Below are positions 1 to 12,027 of a DNA stretch of 64,000 nt, in pieces (within the stretch, counting starts at the first letter, position 1; every line of letters starts with the position of its first letter). This DNA comes from Udeniomyces pyricola (Eukaryota > Basidiomycota > Tremellomycetes > Cystofilobasidiales > Mrakiaceae): assembly GCA_039545295.1 (NCBI GenBank), contig BCIK01000012.1:558001-622000 (forward strand). The letters run 5' to 3'. The position numbers were made by a program, and so were the translations under genes. The notes under the pieces are model-generated. The model had not been told where the DNA came from and did no database searches. It was given only the letters and a program-made list of their open reading frames with translations.

Positions 1-222
1 TTGCAGGTGGAGCAGCGGCCACTCATCATCATGACCAAAGTCGTCTCTTTGTCGCCTCGTCTCGTTGACCACTAGTTACTACTACGATCCCCCCCTTGGC
101 CTCTTTGCCGTTCGGCTCAAAACAGGCTCATCAACTCCCTCCCAGGACCCATCTGACCCAGTACCCATCTACCCTATCCCCCACATCGCTGGCCCGTCAC
201 ATCCACAATTTCCACCGCCGCC
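1..222 (+). promoter_or_regulatory. 5' flank of the TAF2-like gene
   Basis: This stretch precedes the ATG at 223, which sits in a good eukaryotic context (purine-poor but CCGCC directly before it). No upstream gene can be recognised in the 222 bases available. A short open frame of 14 codons runs from an ATG at 31 to a TAG at 73-75 and could be an upstream ORF if transcription starts before it. I see no clear TATA element. Its role as promoter or 5' UTR is inferred from position only. Confidence 0.4.
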
Positions 223-3200
223 ATGTCCGGCGACAAGCCTCGCTACCGGGGCTTTCAACTCTCCCATCAAAAGGTCGCCCTCCAAGTCGATCTCCATTCG
301 GGCTTGCTCTCTGGCTTCACCGAGCTCACCCTCCTTCCCTCTAGCCCGGACCTCAAGCTCATCTACCTCAACTTCCGTCAAGGTGTTGTCAAGGCCGTCA
401 CGCTCTTCTCTCCAAATCGTCCTGTCCCGTCCGCCCCTCCGGCCGCTTCGTCATCAACCCCAAACGCCGCCGCGCCCGTGCCGTCCGTCCAAGCCCCCTT
501 CTCGCACAACGACCCACTCGCCCTCCTCACGCTCTCCAATCCCAAGGACCCCCACATCTACCCAGAGGCCAAACGTAAGGCGTTTGCGGCCTATACCGAG
601 GCCGAAGGAGGAGAGCTCGCCATTCGAATCGAGGATGGTTGGGTCGAGACCGCCCAGCCCGAGATCGCTCCCGAGAGCAAGGACGCGACCCTCGGTGGGG
701 TCACCTCAAACGGCGCGACGACGGCATCATCGCCGGTAGTGACACCAGCGGTTCCAGGCGAGCCATCGTTCTTGCCTCTCACGCTCAAGATCGAGTACGA
801 AGTTCGCGCTGGGGGCGAAGGACTTGCCATGTTTGGCTCGCGTGTCGATGAGGACGACCTTGTACGTCGCCTTGGTTTCTCTCTCACACTCATCATTTTG
901 CCCAAAGTTTCTCCTGGATTCTTTTTGCTTTCATCGAGACACTCCTCTGGGCAAGACTTGATACCTCAGGTCAATGTATAGGTCGATGCTGAACCAAATG
1001 ACGCGTCTCCTTTCTCGGAATCTTTTGATCTCTTCGCGTGTCCCCCCTTATTGCAGCACGCGCCCCACATCTACACTTCGGCTACATCGCCCGACGCGGC
1101 GCGTTGTTGGATTCCTTGTATCGACAACCTTTGGGAACGATGCACTTGGGAGCTTGACTTTGTCGTCGATCGCAGGCTTGGTGGAAGAAGAGGAGAGTCA
1201 TCCGCTGAGGCCGCCGCGGAGGGAGGGAGCAGGAACAAGGGCAAGGCGCGCGAGGGGTTGACCGTTCCTGGCAGCGACGAGGACGATGTGGAGGGAAATG
1301 GCAGACCGATCGTCGTAGCCTGTAGTGGAGAATTGTCCGAGCATGTGAGTGTCTCGTGGTTCGAAGTCGATCCTCTCTGTACATGTGCCGATCGGGGAGT
1401 GAGCTGATCGGGTTTGAATGCGGAACCGTCTGGAACTCTCTTCATTTCCTTCTGCCTCGTCCTCAACCATCCTTTGTCAGACCTTCCATCCCTTCAATTC
1501 CAGTCAAGCCGTTTTTCGCTTCGTGCAATCTATCCCAACCTCTGTTCAGCACATCACTTTCGCTGTCGGGCCGTTTCACGTGCTGTCGATCCCAATCTCG
1601 CCTTCAGCACCTGGTTCCGCTTCTGCCTCGACCTCCAGTGCTGTGGGAGCCATTGTCTCGACTGCGTCTACCGAACCCACGGCGACAGCCACTGATTTAA
1701 CGACAGTCCCGACGGCAGCCGCCATCGAATCTGCCAATCCTCTCCCGACGGGTGGCTCGAGCGACAACCAACCTCTTATCCACGCGTTCTGTCTGCCTGG
1801 GCTTGAGTCAACGCTGGCCAATTCGACGTCTTTCCTCCGGCTAGCAATGGACTTTTATACGACCGAGTTTGGGTCATATCCGTTCTCCACGTTCAACCTC
1901 GTCTTTGTAGACGAACCGGTGCTCACATCCTCGGCCGGGGCGGGGATGGCTGTCCTGGATGCCGACCTCCTCCACCCACAAGACGTCATCGACCAGGCCT
2001 ACGAGACGCGGCACGTCCTCTCCCATGCCCTTGCATATCAATGGGTCGGTGTGAACATCATTCCCAAAGCGTGGTCCGATACCTGGCTCGTCAACGGTCT
2101 CTCGCTGTACCTCACAGGTCTCTTCCTCCGCCGACTTTTAGGCAACAACGAGTATCGCTTTCGACTCAAGATGGACACCAACCGATGTGCTGCCCTCGAC
2201 GATGGAACCCAGCTTCCCATTTGCGTCCCAGGTTCTCCTGACCCACCCGACGCGTCCGCTCTACCGTTCATCAACCTGAAATCAGCCCTCGTTCTACACA
2301 TTCTCGATCGCCGACTCGGCAAAACGGGTACCTCCCTCGGTCTCTCTCGAGTCATTCCTAAAATCTTCCTCTCGGCCATCACGGGCGAGCTCACGAACAA
2401 CGCGCTCTCGACCCAGGCGTTTCTCCGCATGTGCCGCAAGGTTTCGGGAGTCGACATGAGGTCGTTTGCCGAGCAATGGGTGTGGGGCTCTGGATGTCCA
2501 AGTCTCGACGTGACAGCTTACTTCAATAAGAAAAAAATGCTCATCGAAATGACGGTTAGGCAGAGGTGTCCTGCGAGAGATAAATGGGCCGACGACCCTA
2601 TCAAGGCAAAGCATTACAAGCCGTCGCCGATGTTTGAGGTGAGTCACCGCTAGTCATTTCACACGGGAATCGTTCCCGTTTGAGGTTGTATGAGTCTCCA
2701 CTATGGTCAACCTGACGTTTCGCTCTCCCTTGGCCTATCACGTGCGCTCTACCTTGTCCCTCTTGTCTTCTGTCACTAGGGCCAAATGACGGTTCGAATC
2801 CACGAAGCCGACGGCACGCCCTACGAGCACGTTCTCGACATTCGTGAGGGTTTCAAGACGTATGACGTTCCCTTCAACACGAAATATAAGCGTGTCCGAC
2901 GTAATACGAAGCGATACCTCGCTCGAAAAGCGGCCGCCGCTGCCGCCGCCGCAGGAGACGCTGATGCCGCCGAAGCGATGGGAATGCTGGATCTTGGATT
3001 CGATCTGTCCATTTGGGAAGATGAGAGGGAGCGAGAGAAGTGGAGGGTCGCAGATTGGACGGAAGGGGAAGAGGAGACCATGGTTGGAGCACCGTACGAA
3101 TGGATCCGACTCGATGCCGATTTCGAGTGGATCGCGCATGTAAGGTTCGAGCAGGACACGTTTTATTGGGTGTCCCAGCTCCAGCGTGATAGGGATGTCG

Positions 3201-6200
3201 TTGCTCAGATGGAGGTATGTCTTAGCCCCCAAAAACGTTCCTCAGTGATGGGTCTCGAGGTTTGATGCAAGCAGTTGTTGAGGTCTGGCTTGCTTTACGC
3301 CTTGCTAAAACTCATCTTTCCTCTTTGCGGACCATTTGTTTCCTTCCAGGCCATCCACGTCCTTCGCCAAGATCCCTCCCAAGTCGTCATCTCGGCCCTT
3401 GCCAAGACCGTTCTTGTCACGAACTACTTTTTCCGAGTCCGAATGGAGGCGGCTGAGGCTCTCCAATGGGTGAGTTCAAATTGCCCGTCCATATGCCGTT
3501 CCACCACCCTCATGCTCAACTCGTCTGTTCAATCTCACGTTCCTTCTCATTCTCACCACCTTTGTTGCCAACCAATCAAACCGTTCGCTTTTGATAGGGA
3601 TCGGGCGAAGCACAGGATTATCTTGGCCTTTTCAAGCTTCTCAAAATCTTCCAGACCCGGTACTGCTACCCACCCGAAGTCGAAACGCTCGATCCGTTTG
3701 AGTTCCGATGCATACCAAAACCCAACGACTTTACCGACTTTGCCGAGTACTTTTTGCGAAAGGTGAGAGATCCAGAGAGATGTACTATACAATGGTTTCC
3801 CATCTTTTGAGCTCTGTTGCTGATCGAGTATGGCCTGCCTCTGCACTTCCTTTCTTCACCTCTCTTCTCTTTCTCGTACTAGACGGTCATCACCACCATC
3901 TCTCGGTGCACGGACGTCAAGAATAGCACGAGTTGGCCCGTCGTACGAAGGTTGCTCGTCGATTTGCTCCGATACAACGACAATTCGGTTAACACGGTAA
4001 GCACCCAAGCCATTCGATGGGATATACAAGAAAGGCTTCGAGATCCTTGCGCTCAAATGACTCATGCCGATTCTCCGGGTCTTGCTTCAACGTTGGTGTC
4101 ATATCCTCATCTGTTTCGCCCTTGCTTTCTTTCTGAATCTCCTCAGTACTCGGACGGCACGTACATTGCTACCATCATCGCTTGTCTCGGCTACGCCCTT
4201 ATCGTCGCGGCATCGTCCAACTTTTCAGGCAAAGCCAGAGTTACCCCCATCTATCCCAACGAGCGCCAGGAAAGCAACGAGTTGGTTCGGCAATCCGTCC
4301 AAGAAGTCACTCGGTACATGAAGATGGACCGACTCGTTCCGAGTTACCACAACGTCGTCACGATCGCCGGTCTTGAAGTGCGTACACTGGCTTGCATGCA
4401 TAATAAGGACAGGTTCGGGTCGCGAACTGTATGGCTGATTAAGGCGTTGTATCTCGAACTACCCTGTGTTGCCCTTGCGTTTAACGTGCCGTCCTTAATA
4501 GTGGAAGATCAAGACTACCCTTGCAAACCTCGTTCCGAATGACATTCGCTTCTTTCTCGCTTATACTCGGTGAGTTGGCGGTCGTTGGTCATCGGAGTTG
4601 CTTTCTATCCCATCAATAACATCGTGAACAGAGGTTGACCGTATCTCTCTCCCTCTCTCTCTCTCCGTGTACTCTTCTACTTTGTAGTGAGGGCAATCAT
4701 GTTCCCGTCCGACTGGCCGCGTTTGACTGCCTTCTTCTCGCCGCCACGCCCGGCTCGAATCCTCTTGTCGCAGCCTACCTCTTCTCAGTTATTGCTCAGG
4801 ATCACTCGCGTGTCGTTCGGCGGCACGTCGCTCGAGGCATAAGCGAAGCCCTCATCCTCGCCCTTTTCTTTGGCGCCATTCGCGGGGCTCAGCAACCTCA
4901 GGATCGAACTCTCGTCGAGGCGGACAATGAGAAGACGGCTGCTAAGCCCAAGCCGGCCAAGGTGGACGAACTCGAATTTAGCTTGAAGGCACTGAAAAAG
5001 GAGATTGGAAGGCAGGAAGCCATGAGAGCGGGCATCATGTCGGTCATTGCGTGCGTCTTACATTCGTTCTTTTCCAAATCCGCTTCTGCCTGTCCTTTTC
5101 TTTTTCCTCTTTTTCTTGCTTGTTTGTTTGTCATCATGTCGGGTTAGGAAAGAAGGTTGACTGACAGAGCTTACACCTGACCCCGATGATGCTTACTCTT
5201 GCAGGTCGCCGACTGTCGACTTTGAAGTCCGTTGGGCCATGATTCAGCTCGCAGACATGCTCGTCAAGCCGACCGAGGAAACCATGCCAAAGCTCATCCT
5301 TCACATTCCGACGCCGATTCAAGAGATCGCACCGTCTCTGCCGACACCCAAGATTCGACTTTCGATGGCGGGCCGTACGTATCCTTCGTTTGCATATCAC
5401 ATTTACGAGCTTGATCAGATGTTCTGTTTGGCAGTTCTGTTTAACCGCTCTTGATTTTCTCCTCTCCTTTCTTGATGAATCCAATTTCCGCTCGGCTCAT
5501 CTCCATGGATAGTTTCCCAACCTCCAACGCCGAGCGCCGAATCCACGCCATTTGCCGACGCAATGCCGAACCAGCCACTCAAGCTCACTCTCAGTCGTCC
5601 CCCTCCTCCGACGGGACCGGCAGCCGTGGTCAAGCCGAAGAAGAAGAAGGAAAAGGCACCCAAGCCACTTACCAAGGCGCAGAAGACGGGCATGTCAGAT
5701 CGCGATCTAGTCGGATGTCGGTCGATTCTCAAGAAGCTCGTACGTTGAAGATGAATCATCAATCGAAGGAAAATGGGTGTTGAAGTTTGATTTCAGCGCT
5801 GATCGCTTGCCCTGGTTCCCCCGGGGTTTTTCTTTGGATTTCTTTTTCTTGGTTCTATCCATCTGGTTTACGCTTTCCACGTCTGTAGGACCAACACAAG
5901 ACCTCGATATACTTCCGAGCGCCCGTCGATCCCATTCGCGACGGTGCTACAGAGTACGTTATCACTTTGACCTAACCATATCCGTTGGATCGCCAGGCCT
6001 TGTATCCAGTTTGATTCTTCAGACGCTCAGACTTTCGAGGCCTCCTCTTTTGTTCATGTCTGTGGTTTTTGTCCTTTTCAGTTATTTTTCGGTCGTCAAG
6101 AGCCCCATGGACCTATCGACTATCCGGGCCAAGCTCGAGGATGGTCAATACAAGGACCGCAATGCGTTTGCTGATGACGTGCGGCTGATTGCATCCAACG

Positions 6201-9200
6201 CGAATCTCTATAACCAAGCTGGCTCGTCGATCTCGAAGACGACAGAAAAGTTTCTGGCTTGGTTCGAGAAGCGTAAGTATCCTTTTTCTTAATTTTTTTT
6301 GTTGCTGTTGACATGATGGTACCCCGACCTGGTGTCGATTAGACGAAGTAACAGGGAACTGATTGTTATGGTCTTGCGTTTTTTTTATTTATTCGTTCCA
6401 GAATGGGAGATCCTCAACCGTTCGTTGTTCTTCCACTTCATTCATCTTGTGCCCTCTCTTGATTTCACTTGGCCTGATATGGAAGACTGTATCTGACCGT
6501 TCCATGCCCTTTGCCGTTCCGTGTCCACAGAGGTCTTCAATTCATCCGATGTGGCGGCGACAGCTCCCCCTCCCGTGTCTGCCCCACCGTCTGCCCCGCC
6601 GTCTGCCCTACCATCTGCACCAACACCATCCCTTCGGCTCACTATCCCGGCATCCGCTGTTTCAGCAGCCGTGTCTTCGACTTCGGTATCGTCTTCAATG
6701 CCGCCTCCCCCTGTGCCAACTCCCCCGACGGCTCCTCCCTCTCGGCCCGTCATCAAACTCAAAACCAAGCTAACGTTCGCCCCATCTCCCGATGCGAGCT
6801 CGCCTGCTCAAAGACCTACCCCTTCGCCCACGCCTCCTGCCGCATCGCCGCATCTGCCTTCCATCTCCCTCCGTATCTCGCGTCCTGCGAGCCCACCACC
6901 TTCTCAACATATCCCTCCGCCCCCGCCACCTTCGCGATACATTCCTCCACCTCCACCTCCCTCGCGATACATCCCCCCGCCGCCACCGCCATCAAGTCAG
7001 ACGTACACTCCGCCACCTCCACCTCCACCTCCAACTTCGCAATACATCCCTCCACCTCCAACTTCGCAATACATCCCTCCACCTCCGACTTCACAATACA
7101 TCCCTCCGCCTCCGACTTCGCAATACATTCCTCCACCTCCGCCTCCCTCCCACTACTCTCATCCCTCTGCCTATCAGCAGCCCTCACCCTATCAGCAACC
7201 CTCGCAGCATATTCCTCCGCCACCTCCCCCATCCCACTATCTACCTCCTCCACCGCCACCACCGTCACACGATGCACCCCTCATCTACCTCGATGACGAG
7301 GCCGTTCCTCCGCCTCCGGCCCTCGTCGATCCCCGCAAGGAGAAGAAGACGTCCAAGTCAAAATCGAATCGAGGGCCGACCATGGAACCAGCTACGTCAA
7401 AGCGATCTATGGTCGAATTTGACGATTTGCTTGATGAGGAACTTGGATTGATGGGAGCGGACGCTAGGCCTTCGACCAGTGCCCCTTCGCAATCGGCGTA
7501 CATTCCTGCACCGCCTCCTCCGTCCCGACCTCCTCCTCAACGAGCTCCGTCACCGCCACCCCCACCACCACCGCCTCCACCCCCAACACCAGCACTCACC
7601 CCCGCCTCTGCTCCTCCGCCTCCTATCCGAATCAAGATCAAAGACCCTATCAAGCTCAAGCTTACGAAACCTACGGCCTCGTCGTCTTCGTCATCCTCAC
7701 CCGCGCCGCCGACGGCACCTGCACCTGCTGCGACTCCTGCCCCGGTTCCGATCCGCACTTCATCACATATCCCTCCACCTCCACCTCCATCTAACCCGTC
7801 ATACGCTGCCCCCTATGCGTCGAGCACGATGAAGAGCGGTCCTGGCGAAGTGTCAGCCCCGAAAGTGAAGAAAGAAAAAAAGGACAAGCCTTCCAAGGAG
7901 ATCAAAGACCCCTCCGCACGGCCGCCCAAGGATCCTTATGGCGCTACTTCGGCATCGACTTCTACTGCACCCTCGTCTCTCAAGTTAACCAAGCCACCGA
8001 AGGATAAGGAGAAAGAGAAGGAGAGAGACAGGGACAGGGAAAGGGAAAAGGAGGGAATGCCCAAGCCAGTTAAACCGGTCAAACCAGCCAAGGAAAGTAA
8101 AGAGCCCAAACGGGAAAAAGACCGGCCCAAAGAATCGAGCATGACTTCCTTGGGTTCGTCTTCATCCTCTTCGGTTCACCACCCTTCCATGGGTCACAGT
8201 CATGGATCTTCGACGTCCCGTCATCAGTCGCCTGTTTTGCCGTCGGCGATGCTCGAGAAGAACCCGGTGGTGAAGAAAGTCAAGATCCGCGAGACGTCAA
8301 CAACACCTCGTCATTCCCCTGCGCCGTCGAATGCATCGGAAATCAGCACGGGCTCCGCTGGTATCGGCGGTGGGGGGTCGTCGTCGACGACGACAAAGGA
8401 GAGGAAACAGAGTGGAAGCGGGTCGTCAGGTGGTGGTGGTGGGTCGAGTACGGAAGCGATCGTGAGCCATCCGGAACCAATCAACAACAAGAGGGCAAAA
8501 GTCGTCATCCAAAGCATCCTCAAGAATGTGCCTTGCTCCATCTTGTTCTCGAGACCGGTCGACCCTGTCGCGGATGGTTGTCCAACGTGCGTCGAGATTT
8601 TTTTTCTTCTTCTTTTTTCTTTCTTTCTTCTTCTTGTCGTTGTTCTTTTCGTTGGGTTTGTCTTGTTCAAACTCCTTTTCCCAAACNCCCCCCCCCCCTT
8701 TGAGTGAATGGGGTTAATACTAACGACTCTTGATCACTCTGTCTTCTGCTACATGCTATTGTCCGAATGGGTCTCATCATTGGGGTTTTCTTTTATTTGG
8801 GTTGGTCCTTTGCAGTTATTACGACGAGATTGCTCACCCGATGGATCTCGCGACGATGGAGACTAAAGTCACCAAGGGGAAGTATCGTACTTGGGGCGAT
8901 TTCGGTCGGGATATGATGCTCATGTTTGATAAGTAAGTTTCTATCCTCATCCCTCTTTTGTATCCTTGTTTGTTTTTGTTATGCTTGGGCGTTCGTAGCT
9001 TACATATACGTGTGTTTGTTTGTTCGTTTGGTTGCGTTTTCTTTACTTTTCTTGACCAGCTGTCGAACGTTCAACCCACCCGGCACGCTCGCAACCCAAT
9101 GGACGGACGAAGTCGAAAAATTCTTCCGGACGAAAGAATGGCCTAAAGCGACGAGCAAGACGATGACGGCCGAAGAAAAGAAGGATCTTCAGACTCTCCT

Positions 9201-9789
9201 CGGGAAGCTTACCCGATGGCCGGGCAGCGAGTGGTTTAGGGATCCCGTACGTGCCTTCTTCCTTCGTTTTTTTTTCTGTTCCTGTTTCTGTCTCTTTTTT
9301 TCTTTTCTTCCTTTCTTGTTGCCCAGGGGGAGAGGGGGGGGGGGATTATTCTCTGGTGCACATGTGCATGTGTATGAATGTTGCTGTTCCGGCCGTGAAA
9401 CTCGATAACTAACCACCTTCGACTTCTCTGTCTATATCCCTCGGTCTTCTTTTCTCTCCTCCTGACAGGTTGACCCAGTAGCGCTCAACATCCCGACCTA
9501 CCTAACCATCATCACGAACCCCCGTTCGCTCTCCACCATCAAATCCAACCTCGCCACCAACCGGTCATACACCCCCGACTTGTTCGAGCGGGACATGCAG
9601 CTCATCGTGGATAACGCTCGGGCGTTCAACGGGGCGGAGAGCGTGGTAGGTCAGGCGGCGAGCGCGTTGGAAAGGTATTGGAGGGGGTTGACGAAGGATT
9701 CGGAAGGTTCCGGAGGGAGTTCGGCGAGGAAGAGGAAAGATGGTGGGTCTGGAGGAGGGGGTGGGGTGGAGAAGAAGGCGAAGTATTGA
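223..9789 (+). CDS. TAF2: TFIID subunit TAF2 (TSM1) with three C-terminal bromodomains
   Basis: TAF2 is the TFIID subunit that contacts core promoter DNA in RNA polymerase II initiation. Exons inferred from splice signals include 223-861, 982-1344, 1481-2638, 2780-3214, 3350-3469, 3598-3762, 3883-3996, 4147-4377, 4502-4569, 4688-5050, 5205-5374 and 5513-5739, followed by the bromodomain exons to the stop at 9789; the product is about 2,330 residues. The first ~1,350 residues match the M1-aminopeptidase-like TAF2 body, with the segments SPDAARCWIPCIDNLWERCT and PKPNDFTDFAEYF. The zinc motif HExxH is degenerate (HALAY before QW), as usual in TAF2. Bromodomain 1 (exons about 5890-6272) has FRAPVDP, SPMDL and the acetyl-lysine Asn in LYNQ. 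A ~660-residue Pro/Ser/Lys linker follows. Bromodomain 2 (about 8490-9150) has SRPVDP, HPMDL and TFNPP. Bromodomain 3 (about 9180-9750) has FRDPVDP, NPRSL in place of PMDL, and AFNGA. Human and budding-yeast TAF2 lack bromodomains. A single N lies in the intron near 8687. Confidence 0.93.
6898..7265 (+). repeat. Tandem YIPPPP coding repeat in the TAF2 linker
   Basis: Within the proline-rich linker the codons for a 9-11 residue unit recur in tandem. The commonest form reads Y-I-P-P-P-P-T-S-Q, seen four times between about 7040 and 7140; earlier and later units read S-R-Y-I-P-P-P-P-P-P or S-H-Y-x-P-P-P. The DNA units are near-identical (for example TCGCAATACATCCCTCC), which points to recent unit duplication. 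The tyrosines are regularly spaced in an otherwise charge-free tract. The next segment, to about 8490, is Ser/Pro/Lys-rich and includes the alternating basic and acidic run around 8005-8055. Confidence 0.85.
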
Positions 9790-10250
9790 GAGGATGGACT
9801 AGGGAAGGATGGGAAGAGCTGTCGTGTCGTCGTCTGACAGACCGGGCCGCATGTAGATCGATCGATCGAGGTGACCCATCGAAAAGGAGCAAGAGGTTTT
9901 TTTTTTCTTTCTAATAATGTTGTGTACTTAGGTTTCTTTTCTTGTTTATTGCCATGTCTTAATTGATCGAATTGGATTATTTATCCATCACAACGTACCC
10001 TCCGTCCCGATGGTCCAGTTCACGGTCGGCTGGGGTCAGAGTACGTTGGAGGGTCATTTCAATGACTAGTCACTACTACATGGCTATCATGATCCATGAT
10101 GATGTGAATGCATCACAATCGATCAAGAAAAAAAAATCCCGATCATATCAAACAAAACAACGATTTTTTACAATGAGAAGAAGAAGAAACAAAAAAATGG
10201 ATGATGAGATAGGAACGGTTGAGCTTGCGACCTCGGGTATTTAATGGATT
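9790..10250. other. Convergent intergenic region TAF2 / COX23
   Basis: The two genes end toward each other here, so the region should hold both 3' UTRs and poly(A) sites. It is A/T-rich relative to the flanks, with a T9-10 run at about 9899 and A-rich stretches near 10130-10195. I find no conserved protein, tRNA-like fold or other gene in it. Confidence 0.5.
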
Positions 10251-11532
10251 TCAACGTTTGGCGGCCGCCTTGTCGGCTTTCAGTTGTTTGGCCTGGGATT
10301 GAAGATGGATTTGGGGGGAGAGGGGGGGAGGGAGGAGAGAGGGAAGATGATGAACCGAGAATTTGTAAGTGATCATTTTTGTTTTATTTGTTTGTTTTGT
10401 TTGTTCGATGCGGTGAAAGGGGAAGGTGCAGAGGAACTCAATATGAGAAAGAGGAGGAGATGAGAGAAGAATAACGGGAGAGAGAGACAGGGGGGGGGAG
10501 GGGTTTGACAGCATCGAAAAGGAAAGTCATATTGAGTGAACCACTTACGAAACGGTCCTTGCAATCCCGATAGGCTTGGACTGGTTTTTTTTTTTTTGGA
10601 AGGGGGGGGGGGGACGTACGAGTCCGTCAGGTTTTCCAATTCTGAAACGTCTTTGGTTTGTAGACTTCTCTTCACGTTGAAAAGAAGGTGCTTACAGTAC
10701 TCAGAACACTGGGAATGATGGACAGCCCGTCAGAGATTTGGAGGATGGGGGGTGAAGAGAAGGTCAATTCGGGGCTCGTGATGAGATGGGATATATGTCA
10801 GAATCCGAGGGAAACGCACCAATCCTCGGTCGTAATTGTTCTGGTCGAGACAAAGGAGACTCTGCTGAGAGGCTTCAGCGCATGGACTGCAAGAACGGTA
10901 GAGAGATGAATATTGGGGGGAAGGGGGGAGGGGAGGAATGTTGAAATCGTCACCCTCGAGCATGACAGGAAGAGAATGGGAACGAGATCAGATGGATGGC
11001 GGATAGGGCTGATGCCCGATTATCTCACTCTTTAAATTTGGAGACGACGTTGCGATGCTGATCAACGGGTATGCAATGGTTTTTGTTTTTATTTTATTTA
11101 TTTTCAGACAGCGATGGGGAGGAAGAGAACGAGAAGACCACGAGCCACGGTAGATCAGCATGGGTTCGAGGCCGATCGGACACCTCGAGTCTCTTTGATC
11201 AGTGTCTTCTGTCTGATAGCGTTAGCGTCCAAGTCCTTCCTCTCGGTCTTTCATCTTCTTGTTCTGCTTTTTTTTCTTCTTCTTCCCCGATATGAGGCAG
11301 TTGATCAGGTAAGGTTTGTAGAAATAGGAGACGTGATTCATACCGGGTCCTGGCCCTTGCCACGCTTGGCACCGGCCGACTTGGTGCGCTCGACGTCGAC
11401 AGCGAACTCGCGTGTGCTCCATTGCTCGCGCGCTTCGGGTGTCGAAGGATAGGCGTCGGTCGTGTTGGTAGTAGAGTGGGTATAAGGTTGGGAGCCAGAG
11501 GCGGGGTCGGAGGGATGGACGGGGTTCGACAT
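10251..11532 (-). CDS. COX23: Cytochrome c oxidase assembly protein COX23 (twin CX9C)
   Basis: COX23 (CHCHD7 in animals) is a small intermembrane-space protein imported by the Mia40 relay and needed for cytochrome oxidase assembly and mitochondrial copper handling. I rebuilt six exons on the minus strand: 11344-11532, 11029-11057, 10820-10886, 10696-10708, 10549-10580 and 10251-10292. They total 372 nt (123 residues plus stop) and every junction keeps frame. The joined protein contains PCAEASQQSLLCLDQNNYDR and then CSEYFQAYRDCK, giving two CX9C pairs, and ends in a Lys/Ala-rich tail. The fourth exon is only 13 nt and carries the third cysteine. The N-terminal ~60 residues are disordered and not conserved. 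The start at 11532 is the first ATG of that exon. The gene is divergent from the next one on the plus strand. The family call is firm; the start and the second exon (29 nt) rest on splice signals. Confidence 0.9.
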
Positions 11533-12027
11533 AAATGGATGAGTGAATGACTGAGGGATGGGATGGGATGGGATGAGTGAGGGTGGTGGGTCGATGGGTC
11601 AACGCCGAAGTGGACCAAATTGAGCCCTAACTCGTCATCAAGGCCAGTTGGATTCACTGCTCGTTACAAGCTCATGTAACAGACGTCGCACTCACATCTC
11701 ACAGGCCGGTCAGCTTGTCAGTGTACTTTTTTAAGCATGTTGACTGTGCCTCAGCTAGTTACAAAGCTTTGATCGTTGTAGATGGGAAGACGATCAGCTG
11801 AGACCGTCAACGAAATGTCAGTCACGATATAATCGACCATATAAGTATATTGAACAATCGGTTTCTTATGTGGGCATTCTCCTTCCGCAGTTTGAATCCT
11901 GACGCCCGCTCTACATTATTACGCGACTGCAACCAGCTCTCCTCTCCTGCCCAACCCACCTCACTAATCTTCACTGGTCCCTCTCCCGTCCATCTCAGTC
12001 AGTCTCAGCCTCCTCTTCACGCGTGTC
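11533..12027. promoter_or_regulatory. Divergent promoter region, COX23 and the 12 kb unknown gene
   Basis: The flanking genes are transcribed away from each other, so this 495-bp stretch should carry both promoters. A TATA-like stretch (ACCATATAAGTATATTG) lies near 11837-11853, about 180 bases before the plus-strand start. A G/A-rich GGGATGGGATGGGATGAG direct repeat occurs around 11556-11576, just upstream of COX23. No gene is visible here. Confidence 0.45.

Noticed and set aside
3700..3770. Possible frameshift within TAF2 exon 6 at AAACCC
   Set aside because: On careful recounting there are four adenines before CCC, so the frame through PKPNDFTDFAEYF is intact.
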